Positions 1 through 6,793 are shown, counted from the first letter of the stretch. The stretch is 9,406 bases of DNA from Ignavibacteriales bacterium (GCA_027349615.1 DAIEML010000081.1:1-9406), one strand, 5' to 3'. Made by a program: numbers and translations. The notes: a model not told the origin generated them from the sequence alone.

Positions 1-248
1 GAGGTGAACATTTAGAAAAAACTTTGGCAAAGTATATTTCTAAAAATGATTGACAGCAAAGACAGTAGCATTGATGGTGGAGATGCAAGCGGGCAATCGA
101 TGAAATAAATGACAAAAATATTTTCTTATTAACATGTGCATATCAAATCTATATGATATTGCTCTTAATGGTTAAACGAAAAAGCTTATCAAATTTCATA
201 TTGATAATTCTTTTGTTATTTTAATTATGTTTTAATTAAGGTTTTTAT
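1..248. other. Leader region before the toxin-antitoxin pair, no clear gene
   Basis: No convincing gene is visible. A frame open from the left edge ends at 51-53 and would encode the tail GEHLEKTLAKYISKND, possibly the C-terminus of a gene lying mostly outside the window. A second frame holds a short ORF at 46-108 (MIDSKDSSIDGGDASGQSMK) whose base composition is less AT-rich than its surroundings; I do not recognise it. From about 110 to 248 the DNA is very AT-rich and probably carries the promoter of the mntA/hepT pair. TTGATA at 201-206 is a possible -35 element, but no matching -10 at good spacing is clear. Confidence 0.35.
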
Positions 249-551
249 ATGAGTGCTAACTTAACAACAAAACAAATTTTTAAAATATTACAAAGAAATC
301 AGGAATTACTAAAAAAGTATCGGGTAAAAAAAATTGGCTTATTTGGTTCTTATATAAGGCAAGAGTTTACTAAAAAAAGCGACATCGATTTACTTGTTGA
401 TTTTGAAGAGAAATCTTTTGATAACTTTATTGAGCTTGCATTTGCGCTTGAAAAAATATTTAATAAAAAAGTTGACCTCTTAACGGAACAAGGAATTAGT
501 CCATACATACTTCCATACATAAAGAATGAAATTCAATGGTATGAAACATAA
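249..551 (+). CDS. mntA: MntA-type nucleotidyltransferase antitoxin (MNT domain)
   Basis: This is a 100-residue minimal nucleotidyltransferase. In the HEPN/MNT toxin-antitoxin family such proteins act as the antitoxin by transferring AMP to a tyrosine of the partner HepT. The signature GSX10DXD is complete: G33-S34, then D45 and D47 within SDIDLLVDF, and a likely third carboxylate D76 in KKVDLLT. The length is normal for an MNT antitoxin. The ATG at 249 has an AAGG at 238-241 with suitable spacing. The downstream hepT starts before this gene ends, so the two are almost certainly cotranscribed and translationally coupled. Motif and partner make the family assignment strong; the AMPylation mechanism is taken from characterised relatives, not shown here. 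A solitary nucleotidyltransferase role is unlikely given the neighbour. Confidence 0.9.
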   Translation: MSANLTTKQIFKILQRNQELLKKYRVKKIGLFGSYIRQEFTKKSDIDLLVDFEEKSFDNFIELAFALEKIFNKKVDLLTEQGISPYILPYIKNEIQWYET

Positions 552-873
552 CGAAGTATACCTAAACCATATTTTAGATGAAATTTCATTCTTGCTATCA
601 ACCACTGAAAGTCTTGAATATGAATCTTTTTATGAAAATGAAATTTATACAAGAGCATTTTCAAGAAGTCTGGAAATAATTGGAGAGGCAGTAAAAAACC
701 TTTCAGCAGATTTTCGTAAATCTCATAAAGAAATTGAGTGGAAGAAAATTTCCGGGATGAGGGATAAAATTATTCATCAGTATTTTAATGTTGATTACGA
801 AATCCTATGGGATGTAATAAAAAACAAATTGCCGGATATAAAAGAAAAAATTCAAACACTTTTAAATGTATAA
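541..873 (+). CDS. hepT: HepT-like HEPN toxin (DUF86), putative ribonuclease
   Basis: This is a small all-helical HEPN protein, partner of the preceding MntA. The HEPN ribonuclease motif RX4HXY is intact in RDKIIHQY: R74, H79 and Y81, counted from the start at 541. In characterised HepT toxins the Arg and His are needed for RNA cleavage and the Tyr is the residue AMPylated by MntA. The frame also has an ATG at 526, giving 115 instead of 110 residues. I prefer 541 because family members usually begin a few residues before the YLxxIL segment and because it leaves only an 11-bp overlap with mntA; neither start has a clear Shine-Dalgarno. Helices are rich in E/K/I, as usual. No frameshift or lost catalytic residue is visible, so the module looks functional. 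Its cellular RNA target cannot be read from the sequence. Confidence 0.88.
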   Translation: MKHNEVYLNHILDEISFLLSTTESLEYESFYENEIYTRAFSRSLEIIGEAVKNLSADFRKSHKEIEWKKISGMRDKIIHQYFNVDYEILWDVIKNKLPDIKEKIQTLLNV

Positions 874-888
874 TTAGTTACCATCCTT

Positions 889-914
889 ATAAAAAAATTT
901 AGTAGTTTTTTTAT
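889..914 (+). terminator. Weak A/T hairpin after hepT
   Basis: ATAAAAAAA (889-897) can pair with TTTTTTTAT (906-914) around an 8-nt loop, placing a U-rich run 16 nt after the hepT stop. The stem has no G-C pair, so it would be a weak intrinsic terminator at best, and A/T hairpins arise easily in DNA of this composition. Confidence 0.25.
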
Positions 915-934
915 TTAAGTATCCATTAGAACAA

Positions 935-979
935 AATTACTAGTCTAACCGGATTTCCTCTATTCTATTAGAAGTAATT
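935..979. repeat. Imperfect inverted repeat upstream of the 21-bp array
   Basis: AATTACT (935-941) pairs with AGTAATT (973-979) and TCTAA (944-948) with TTAGA (968-972). AG at 942-943 bulges out and a 19-nt loop remains. The twelve base pairs would form a modest hairpin in DNA or RNA. It sits just before a purine-rich GGGAGAG (991-997) and the repeat array. No U-tract follows, so it is not an obvious terminator; it could be an operator or a chance structure. Confidence 0.35.
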
Positions 980-1042
980 GATCTTTTTAAGGGAGAGCTC
1001 ATTTTTCGTCCATTTTCAAGCTTTTTGTTCATAGTCGGCACT

Positions 1043-1378
1043 TATAAAACCTTCGTCGTCGATCATTTTATAATCGTCAGCGGTCATTTTACTTCCGTCA
1101 ATATGCGTTTGATCACGGTAAATGTGCGTTTGATTACAGTCGCCGGACATTTATCGTTCGTCGATAGTCATTTACCCATCGTTTATATGCGTTTAGTCAA
1201 TGTAACCGTGCGTTTGATTACAGTCAGCTCTCATTTTTTCATTGTCAGAAGGCATTTTTTAAACGTCAGATTTCATTTAAATAATGTAAATACTCATTCA
1301 GTTTATGTCGTTCTTCATTTTTCTTATGTAAGAATTCATTTTGGCAAAGTAATAAAACAATATGCTAAAGTTGTTCTT
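1043..1378 (+). repeat. Tandem array of ~16 degenerate 21-bp units (heptad-coding frame)
   Basis: Units of exactly 21 bp follow each other without spacing changes. The core from 1064 shows C-A/G-T-T-T at unit positions 1-5 and GT at positions 13-14, with the rest variable. GT is kept in every unit of the core, and TT at positions 4-5 in all but one. In the plus frame each unit encodes H/R-F/L-x-x-V-x-x, for example HFIIVSG, HFTSVNM, RLITVNV and HLSFVDS. The frame is open from 944 to the stop at 1382-1384, but its only usual start codon is a TTG at 1025 (giving 119 residues), with no ATG. Copies at the left are more regular and less AT-rich; copies at the right decay. It may be a minisatellite, a phased protein-binding array (21 bp is two DNA turns), or a real heptad-repeat protein. 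I do not assign a product. Confidence 0.85.
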
Positions 1379-1396
1379 CTTTAAATATAAGTTTGA

Positions 1397-1555
1397 GAGC
1401 ATTTTATTTTAGATGAAAATAATTTTTCCGAAGATTATGCCCAATCATTAATTGAATTTGAAACTTCAGTATATAAAATTATAAAGTGTGGTTCTTTTGA
1501 TAATTTTATTTTTGTAAAATACAAAATCAAATCATTCCTCCATTTCTTCCCTTGA
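1397..1555 (+). pseudogene. Possible decayed coding fragment after the array
   Basis: An open stretch of 52 codons without a start codon lies between the stops at 1394-1396 and 1553-1555. Its middle part (FSEDYAQSLIEFETSVYK, then IKCGSFDNFIFVKY) has the charge and hydrophobic pattern of real protein, but I do not recognise a family. It may be a remnant of a gene broken by insertion of the neighbouring accessory DNA, or chance. The rest of 1385-1585 is AT-rich spacer. Confidence 0.2.
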
Positions 1556-1581
1556 AGCCAAAACAGAATTTATTATTTTTG
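1551..1581 (+). promoter_or_regulatory. Candidate Bacteroidota-type promoter before the TPR gene
   Basis: TATTTTTG at 1574-1581 matches the -7 consensus TAnnTTTG of Bacteroidota, and CTTG at 1551-1554 is a 3-of-4 match to the -33 TTTG with a 19-bp spacer. Transcription would begin almost at the start codon, implying a very short or absent leader. The DNA is low-complexity and a second TATTTTTG occurs at 1507-1514, so chance is a serious alternative. Confidence 0.25.
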
Positions 1582-1585
1582 AATT

Positions 1586-3436
1586 ATGTTGATGAAATTT
1601 TTTGCATTAATATTTTTTATATCAAGTTTTGCTTTAGCGCAGATTGATCCGAGCAATCAATACATGCTTGCACAAAGTTACGTGCAGGCGGCAATGTTTG
1701 AAAAAGCAAAACCAATTCTGGAAGAGCTTTACCATAACCAGCCGGGCAATTACGAATATTTCCGCGCACTCAATGAAGTTTATATTCAACTAAAAGATTA
1801 CGATGCTTCTATTGCTCTAATTGAAGACAAATTAAAAATTTCTTCTCAAGATATTAACCTTTACGGTATGCTTGGATCGACTTACTATCTTAAAGGCAAC
1901 GATAAAAAAGCTTTTGAAGTTTGGGATAATGCATTAGCAACTTTACCTCAAAGTGAAGTTAATTATAGAGTGATTGCAAATTATGCAATTGAAAGACGAA
2001 CTTTTGATAAAGCAATTCAGTATTTGAAGAAAGGACAGGATATTTCGAGCAATCCGATATATTTTGCTTATGATCTCGCAAATCTTTATTCGCTTACTAT
2101 GCAATTCAAAGATGCAACTGAAGAATATTGCATGATACTTTCACAAAATTCAAATCAGCTTAATATTGTTGAAAGTAAGATAATGGGATATATCACAAAG
2201 CCAGGCGCACTGCAAGCTTCATTGCCGATAGTTGAAAAATATTCCAACAGCGATAATATAAATTTCAAATTTCTTTTAGCAAGGTTTTATATTGAAGAAA
2301 AATCTTATGATAAAGCTTACAATATTTATGAACAAATTGATGCTTTTCAAAATGATCAAGGAGCGCAGCTGCTTGGCTTTGCCCAATTTTTATTCGGAGA
2401 TAAAGTTTTCAAAACAGCTTCGGATGTTTATGATGCGATAATTAAGAAATATCCAAATTCTCCTTATACACCAACGGCAAAGCTTGGATATGCAAAAACA
2501 CTTGAAGCATTATTTAATGAAGAAAATGCTTCTAAAATTCCAACTTGGAAACCTTATTATGAAATTCCAAAATTCAATTCAGAACAAATTGATAAAATAA
2601 TTTCTGCTTATTTAGAGATTACAAAAATTTATCCTCATTCTGAAGTTGCAAACGAAGCTTTACTAAGAATTGGTGAGCTTAAATTATTCAAGCAAGAAAA
2701 AATTTCTGAAGCTGAAGAATATTTTAATAACATCATAACAGATTCACCTCTATCACAATATGCTGCTGATGCTTATCTTGATTTGGCAAAGGCATCAATC
2801 TTAAGCAACAATTTAGATAAAGCTGCATCATATTATCTGAAGATTACCACAGCAGGAAGATATCCGGATGATAAAAAGAATATTGCTACTTACCGGCTTG
2901 CAAGAATTTATTTCTACAAAGGTGATTTTGAAAAGACAAAAGAATATTTGAAAAGCATGCTTGATAATCTTGGTAATAATTCAGCCAATGATGCATTGGA
3001 GCTTTCTCTTTTAATGAACACTTCAACAAATGATTCGTCTAACCTTGCAGTGTTTGCATCTGCGGAACTTCTTTCTGAGCAAAACAAGTTTAATGAAGCT
3101 TATAATAAGTTTAAAATAGTTTCCGCTGATCAGAATAAATTGATGCTTCAGAATTTAGCTGGCTTAAGAGAGGCGGAGATGGAGTTGGCAGAAAATAATA
3201 TTGATAGTTCAATCGCTCATTTTCAAAAAATTATCAATGACAATGATAAAAACATTTATGCCGATAAAGCGTTATATTTATTAGGTCAAATTTATGAATA
3301 CAGCCGGTACGATAAAGCAAAGGCAATTGAGAGTTACGAAAATTTACTTGCAAAATTCCCCAACTCATTATATCTTGATCAGGTACGGGCTGAAATAATT
3401 AAATTGAAAGGTCAGTCATTGGAAAGACCAATGTAA
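1586..3436 (+). CDS. Secreted tetratricopeptide-repeat protein
   Basis: This 616-residue protein starts with a signal peptide (hydrophobic core FFALIFFISSFALA, probable cleavage before Q19), so it is exported to the periplasm or outer envelope. No lipobox cysteine is seen. The rest is helical repeat. Residues ~22-190 hold TPR-like units such as GMLGSTYYLKGNDKKAFEVW and the segment ending FDKAIQYLKKG. A linker near 310-330 is rich in Pro/Tyr (PTWKPYYEIP). From ~335 to the end come more TPRs of the BamD/YbgF style, with PHSEVANEALLRIGEL, SPLSQYAADAYLDLAKA and NSLYLDQVRAEIIKL. TPR arrays are protein-protein scaffolds; the partner is unknown. ATG codons occur at 1586 and 1592; the second gives the more typical MKFF signal start, and no Shine-Dalgarno decides. 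It appears monocistronic. Outer-membrane assembly or gliding/secretion complex roles are possible but not supported by neighbours. Confidence 0.85.
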   Translation: MLMKFFALIFFISSFALAQIDPSNQYMLAQSYVQAAMFEKAKPILEELYHNQPGNYEYFRALNEVYIQLKDYDASIALIEDKLKISSQDINLYGMLGSTYYLKGNDKKAFEVWDNALATLPQSEVNYRVIANYAIERRTFDKAIQYLKKGQDISSNPIYFAYDLANLYSLTMQFKDATEEYCMILSQNSNQLNIVESKIMGYITKPGALQASLPIVEKYSNSDNINFKFLLARFYIEEKSYDKAYNIYEQIDAFQNDQGAQLLGFAQFLFGDKVFKTASDVYDAIIKKYPNSPYTPTAKLGYAKTLEALFNEENASKIPTWKPYYEIPKFNSEQIDKIISAYLEITKIYPHSEVANEALLRIGELKLFKQEKISEAEEYFNNIITDSPLSQYAADAYLDLAKASILSNNLDKAASYYLKITTAGRYPDDKKNIATYRLARIYFYKGDFEKTKEYLKSMLDNLGNNSANDALELSLLMNTSTNDSSNLAVFASAELLSEQNKFNEAYNKFKIVSADQNKLMLQNLAGLREAEMELAENNIDSSIAHFQKIINDNDKNIYADKALYLLGQIYEYSRYDKAKAIESYENLLAKFPNSLYLDQVRAEIIKLKGQSLERPM

Positions 3437-3491
3437 TTTTTTATAGAAATGAGGCAAAATTTAAATACAAATTCAAGCTTGAAGTTTAATA

Positions 3492-3797
3492 ATGCCGAAG
3501 ATTTTTGAATACTTAGGAATACTAATATTTTTTTATTCAAACTAACATGAACCAATACACGTTCATGGTAAACATGATGGATTAGAAAGCAAAGCCGAAT
3601 TTTATATTGTTGATGGTAAGATTGTAGAGATTAGAATAAAAACAGTTAAAGGCAGAAAACCTTTACCAGAAAATAAAATGAAAGATTTTAAAGATTTTCT
3701 TGAAATATATTCTGATAAAATAGTCAAAAAATGGATTGACTATTTTGTATATCATAAAGAAGTTGAATTTGAAAAAATCACAACAAAAATAAAATGA
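3492..3797 (+). pseudogene. DUF4160 protein gene interrupted by one in-frame TAA
   Basis: Reading from the ATG at 3492 gives MPKIFEYLGILIFFYSN, then TAA at 3543-3545. The same frame then continues with HEPIHVHGKHDGLESKAEF and on through IVKKWIDYFV to a TGA at 3795-3797. This is the full layout of the small DUF4160 family (start MPxI, a FYS-N-(E/D)-H-EP-HVH core, a C-terminal KKWxxYF helix), about 101 codons. The stop falls where relatives commonly have an acidic residue, so a GAA-to-TAA change explains it. No frameshift is present and no usual start codon occurs soon after the stop, so the C-terminal part cannot be made independently without readthrough. The gene overlaps the next ORF by 4 bp (ATGA), as in intact DUF4160/DUF2442 pairs. 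It may be recently inactivated, or a sequencing error. Confidence 0.8.
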
Positions 3798-4072
3798 TAA
3801 TTATAGAAGAAAATAATAAAACAGAAATCGATCTTATAGAGGTTGTATCTGCTCAATATATTGGAGATTATGTTATTAGATTAATTTTTAATGATGGTAT
3901 TAAGAGATTAGTAGATTTTAGAACGTTTCTTGAAAATTCAGCCCATCCTTCAATTCGAAAGTATTGGGACGAAAGTAAATTCAAAAACTTTCAAATCGTT
4001 GATGGGAATCTGAATTGGAATGATTATGAAATGATTTTCCCCTTAGAAGATCTCTATGAAGGTAAATTGTAA
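3794..4072 (+). CDS. DUF2442 family protein, partner of DUF4160
   Basis: This is a 92-residue protein of the DUF2442 type. A beta-rich N-terminal half (VVSAQYIGDYVIRLIFNDG, then RLVDFRTFL) is followed by the family's C-terminal pattern of a variable loop, DGNLNWNDYEMIFPLEDLYE. DUF2442 and DUF4160 genes are frequent neighbours and have been proposed as a toxin-antitoxin-like pair; their biochemical function is not established, so I infer none here. The ATG overlaps the stop of the preceding gene by ATGA, so translation would normally be coupled to it. With the upstream gene carrying a nonsense codon, its expression may be reduced. It ends 24 bp before clpX and probably shares a transcript with it. 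The ORF itself shows no damage. Confidence 0.75.
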   Translation: MIIIEENNKTEIDLIEVVSAQYIGDYVIRLIFNDGIKRLVDFRTFLENSAHPSIRKYWDESKFKNFQIVDGNLNWNDYEMIFPLEDLYEGKL

Positions 4073-4096
4073 AAGAAAGATTTAAGGAAATAGTTA

Positions 4097-5347
4097 ATGG
4101 CAAAGAAACAAAATCAAAAATTAGTTAAATGTTCATTTTGCGGAAGAGATGGCAGTGAAGTTGGCAGCATGATAGCGGGTCCCGATGTTTATATCTGCGA
4201 TATCTGCATTACCAGCAGTGTTGATATATTAAAAAATAATTTAGCTGCCTATAATTATAAATCAAAGAATTCATTGCTGCAGGCTCCGTCCGCAATCAAA
4301 AAAACTTTGGACGAATATGTTATCGGGCAGGAGAAAGCAAAGAAAATACTTTCTGTTGCGGTTTACAATCATTATAAAAGAATAAATGCTTCATCTTCTT
4401 TGTTCGAAATGGATGAAGTTGAAATTGAGAAAAGTAATATACTTCTTATCGGTCCAACCGGAGTCGGCAAAACTTTATTGGCACAAACTCTTGCTAGAAT
4501 TTTAGATGTTCCTTTTGCAATTGCGGACGCGACTACTCTCACCGAAGCCGGATATGTAGGCGATGATGTCGAAACGGTTCTTGTGCGACTTTTGCAAGCT
4601 GCAGATTATAATCTTGAAAGAGCACAAAAGGGAATTGTCTATATTGATGAGATTGACAAGATTGCACGGAAAAGTGAAAGTACTTCGATTACAAGGGACG
4701 TTTCAGGTGAAGGAGTTCAGCAGGCATTATTAAAAATTTTGGAAGGCACAGTTGCCGGCGTTCCTCCAAAAGGCGGACGAAAACATCCTGAACAAAGTTT
4801 GATTAATGTAAACACTAAAAATATTTTATTTATTGTTGGCGGCGCCTTTGAAGGAATTGACAAAATAATTGCGGCAAGAATTAATAAAAATAAAATGGGA
4901 TTTACATCTGACGGAATAAAAGGTAAAACGGAAGGCGAAGATCTACTAAAATATATTTTACCGGAAGATCTGCTTCGATTTGGATTGATTCCTGAACTGA
5001 TAGGAAGGATTCCTGTTATAGCGCCTCTTCAACCGCTTTCTGAAACAGCTTTAAAAAGCATTTTGGTTGAACCACGGAATGCAATTCTTAAACAGTATAA
5101 AAAATTATTTTTACTTGAAGGTATTGAGTTGGAATTTGATCCATTAGCAGTTGATGCAATTGTTAAAAAAGCAATTGCCCGTAAAACCGGAGCTAGAGCT
5201 CTTCGATCGATAGTTGAAGATTTTATGCTTGACGTAATGTATGATTTACCTACCAGAGAAAATGTTGATAAATGTATTATCACAAGAGATGTAGTTGAAA
5301 AAGGTTCAGAACCGATATTTATTGAAGCCGATAGAAAATCAGCTTAA
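4097..5347 (+). CDS. clpX: ATP-dependent Clp protease ATP-binding subunit ClpX
   Basis: ClpX is the hexameric AAA+ unfoldase that recognises tagged substrates and feeds them to the ClpP protease in the cytoplasm. The 416 residues are near the usual length. The N-terminal zinc-binding domain has C12/C15 and C34/C37. Walker A is GPTGVGKT (119-126), the pore loop GYVGDD follows, Walker B is IVYIDEID, the RKH loop is in GGRKHPEQ, and the arginine-finger region is [11 protein letters not shown]. The sensor-2 motif is TGARALRSI near the C-terminus. An IGF-type ClpP-docking loop is present as KMGF, Met replacing Ile. An AAGGA sits upstream of the ATG at 4097. clpP and tig, often just upstream, are not here; instead a DUF2442 gene ends 24 bp before. 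The protein looks fully functional. A terminator follows at 5378. Confidence 0.97.
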   Translation: MAKKQNQKLVKCSFCGRDGSEVGSMIAGPDVYICDICITSSVDILKNNLAAYNYKSKNSLLQAPSAIKKTLDEYVIGQEKAKKILSVAVYNHYKRINASSSLFEMDEVEIEKSNILLIGPTGVGKTLLAQTLARILDVPFAIADATTLTEAGYVGDDVETVLVRLLQAADYNLERAQKGIVYIDEIDKIARKSESTSITRDVSGEGVQQALLKILEGTVAGVPPKGGRKHPEQSLINVNTKNILFIVGGAFEGIDKIIAARINKNKMGFTSDGIKGKTEGEDLLKYILPEDLLRFGLIPELIGRIPVIAPLQPLSETALKSILVEPRNAILKQYKKLFLLEGIELEFDPLAVDAIVKKAIARKTGARALRSIVEDFMLDVMYDLPTRENVDKCIITRDVVEKGSEPIFIEADRKSA

Positions 5348-5377
5348 ATATTAATTATAATTTTGGGAATTTATTTT

Positions 5378-5407
5378 AAGGCGATCCATTAGGTCGCCTT
5401 TAATTTT
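5378..5407 (+). terminator. Intrinsic terminator after clpX
   Basis: AAGGCGA (5378-5384) pairs with TCGCCTT (5394-5400), a 7-bp stem with a 9-nt loop, followed by TTAATTTT. It lies 30 bp after the clpX stop and before the next gene, which therefore likely has its own promoter in the following 20-odd bases or reads from leakage. Confidence 0.7.
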
Positions 5408-5425
5408 AAAGTTTATTGGTGTTGT

Positions 5426-6682
5426 ATGTTGAATAAAATATTTCTCATTCTTTTTCTCATTCCGTTTTATGCTTACTCTCAATCAAAAATATTAATTTAT
5501 ATGGATCTCAAGCAGACAGATCATTTAAGAGCATACGGAATTACTTTTCATGCATTGGAGCGCGGCGAGAAAGCTGATTGGCTTTTGAATTACCGCGGAG
5601 GCTCGTTCATGCTTGATTACTCAAATCAATCTGCAAATGAATGCCGCATTGAAGGCGTTGCATTTGATGAACTATCAACTTCACAAGCTGCAGAAATTTA
5701 TTCTACAGTTCAAAGTGATGACAACAATATGTCGGTTGTAAGGCTGGAGAAAGCGCCTAAAATTGCAGTTTACGTTCCGCCGAGTTTTCATCCATGGGAC
5801 GATGCAGTTACGCTTGCACTGGATTATGCAAAAATTCCTTACACAAAAATTTGGAACGATGAAATTCTTCGCGGTGATTTATCAAAATATGATTGGCTCC
5901 ATCTTCATCACGAAGATTTTACTGGGCAATATGGAAAATTTTATGCAAGCTTCAGCAATGCGCAATGGTATATTGATAATCAGCTTCAGTACGAAGCTGA
6001 TGCAAAGAAAAATGGTTTTAAAAAAGTATCTGACATGATGAAAGCAGTGGCTCAAGATATAAAAAATTATGTTGGAAAAGGCGGATTTCTTTTTGCAATG
6101 TGTTCAGCCACAGATACATTTGATATTGCACTCGCAGCAGAGCATACAGATATTTGCGCTTCAATGTTTGATGGAGATCCAGCGGATCCTGATGCACAGC
6201 AGAAATTAGATTTTTCAAACACGCTTGCTTTTACAAATTTCAAACTTGAAATGAACCCATACGTTTATTCATTTAGCAATATCAATATTCAGCCAAATGA
6301 AATTGGAAGTCCTGATAATGATTATTTTACTTTGTTTGATTTCTCGGCAAAGTACGATCCGGTTCCTTGCATGCTGACGCAGGATCATGTAAATGTTATT
6401 CATGGATTCATGGGACAAACGACCGGATTCCACAAAGAAGTAATTAAAAAATCAGTTATCATTTTAGCGGAGAGGCAAGGCACAGATCAAGTAAAATACA
6501 TTCACGGAAATTACGGAAGAGGGACGTTTACATTTTACGGCGGACACGATCCAGAAGCTTATCAGCATTTAGTTGGTGATCCGCCAACTGATTTATCTCT
6601 TCACAAAAATTCACCTGGTTATAGATTAATACTAAATAATGTTTTATTCCCAGCAGCAAAAAAGAAAGAGCAAAAAACTTAA
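5426..6682 (+). CDS. Secreted ThuA/GATase-like protein (often labelled asparagine synthetase B)
   Basis: This is a 418-residue exported protein: residues 1-18 form a signal peptide with hydrophobic core IFLILFLIPFYAYS. The rest matches a conserved family of Bacteroidota and relatives that databases often call asparagine synthetase B. I see no basis for that name: there is no N-terminal catalytic Cys glutaminase domain and no ATP-pyrophosphatase signature. Instead it resembles the class I glutamine-amidotransferase/ThuA fold. KAPKIAVYVPP opens a Rossmann-like core at ~109, YDWLHLHHEDFTGQYGKF lies at 155-172, a nucleophile-elbow-like GGFLFAMCSATD centres on C226, and YGRGTFTFYGGHDPEAYQH sits at 363-381. 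The family substrate is unknown to me. Many fixed His, Asp and Trp residues suggest an enzyme rather than a structural protein. The start ATG at 5426 has only a poor ribosome site. It is flanked by a terminator and an inverted repeat, so probably monocistronic. Confidence 0.75.
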   Translation: MLNKIFLILFLIPFYAYSQSKILIYMDLKQTDHLRAYGITFHALERGEKADWLLNYRGGSFMLDYSNQSANECRIEGVAFDELSTSQAAEIYSTVQSDDNNMSVVRLEKAPKIAVYVPPSFHPWDDAVTLALDYAKIPYTKIWNDEILRGDLSKYDWLHLHHEDFTGQYGKFYASFSNAQWYIDNQLQYEADAKKNGFKKVSDMMKAVAQDIKNYVGKGGFLFAMCSATDTFDIALAAEHTDICASMFDGDPADPDAQQKLDFSNTLAFTNFKLEMNPYVYSFSNINIQPNEIGSPDNDYFTLFDFSAKYDPVPCMLTQDHVNVIHGFMGQTTGFHKEVIKKSVIILAERQGTDQVKYIHGNYGRGTFTFYGGHDPEAYQHLVGDPPTDLSLHKNSPGYRLILNNVLFPAAKKKEQKT

Positions 6683-6692
6683 AGAGTGTTTT

Positions 6693-6776
6693 TGTTTGTA
6701 GTTAATAGTTTGTTGTTATTATTCCGAATAGTTAAATTTTCAGCGTAGATTTACAACGAACAACAAATTACAAACA
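6693..6776. repeat. Imperfect inverted repeat between the ThuA-like and FAH genes
   Basis: TGTTTGTA (6693-6700) is the exact complement of TACAAACA (6769-6776), and TTTGTTGTT (6709-6717) of AACAACAAA (6759-6767). An 8-nt insertion (6701-6708) sits on one side, one base on the other, and the loop is 41 nt. The 17 base pairs fill most of the 111-bp gap. It lacks a G-C-rich stem and U-tract, so it is not a standard terminator; it could be a small dispersed palindromic element or an RNA structure. Confidence 0.55.
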
Positions 6777-6793
6777 TTATCCTAATTATCTTT

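Noticed and set aside
1043..1378. CRISPR array
   Set aside because: The units are contiguous 21-mers that diverge from each other, with no constant repeat alternating with unique spacers and no cas genes.
1025..1384. Annotating the 119-codon heptad frame as an ordinary protein gene
   Set aside because: It has no ATG and no clear ribosome site for the TTG, and tandem units of 21 bp (a multiple of three) keep a frame open automatically. I list it as a repeat and leave coding as a hypothesis.
5029..5283. Minus-strand ORF inside clpX
   Set aside because: It is the antisense of well-conserved ClpX C-terminal sequence, with no family resemblance.
5763..6218. Short ORFs on both strands inside the ThuA-like gene
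   Set aside because: They overlap a gene with continuous conserved motifs and have no recognisable features.
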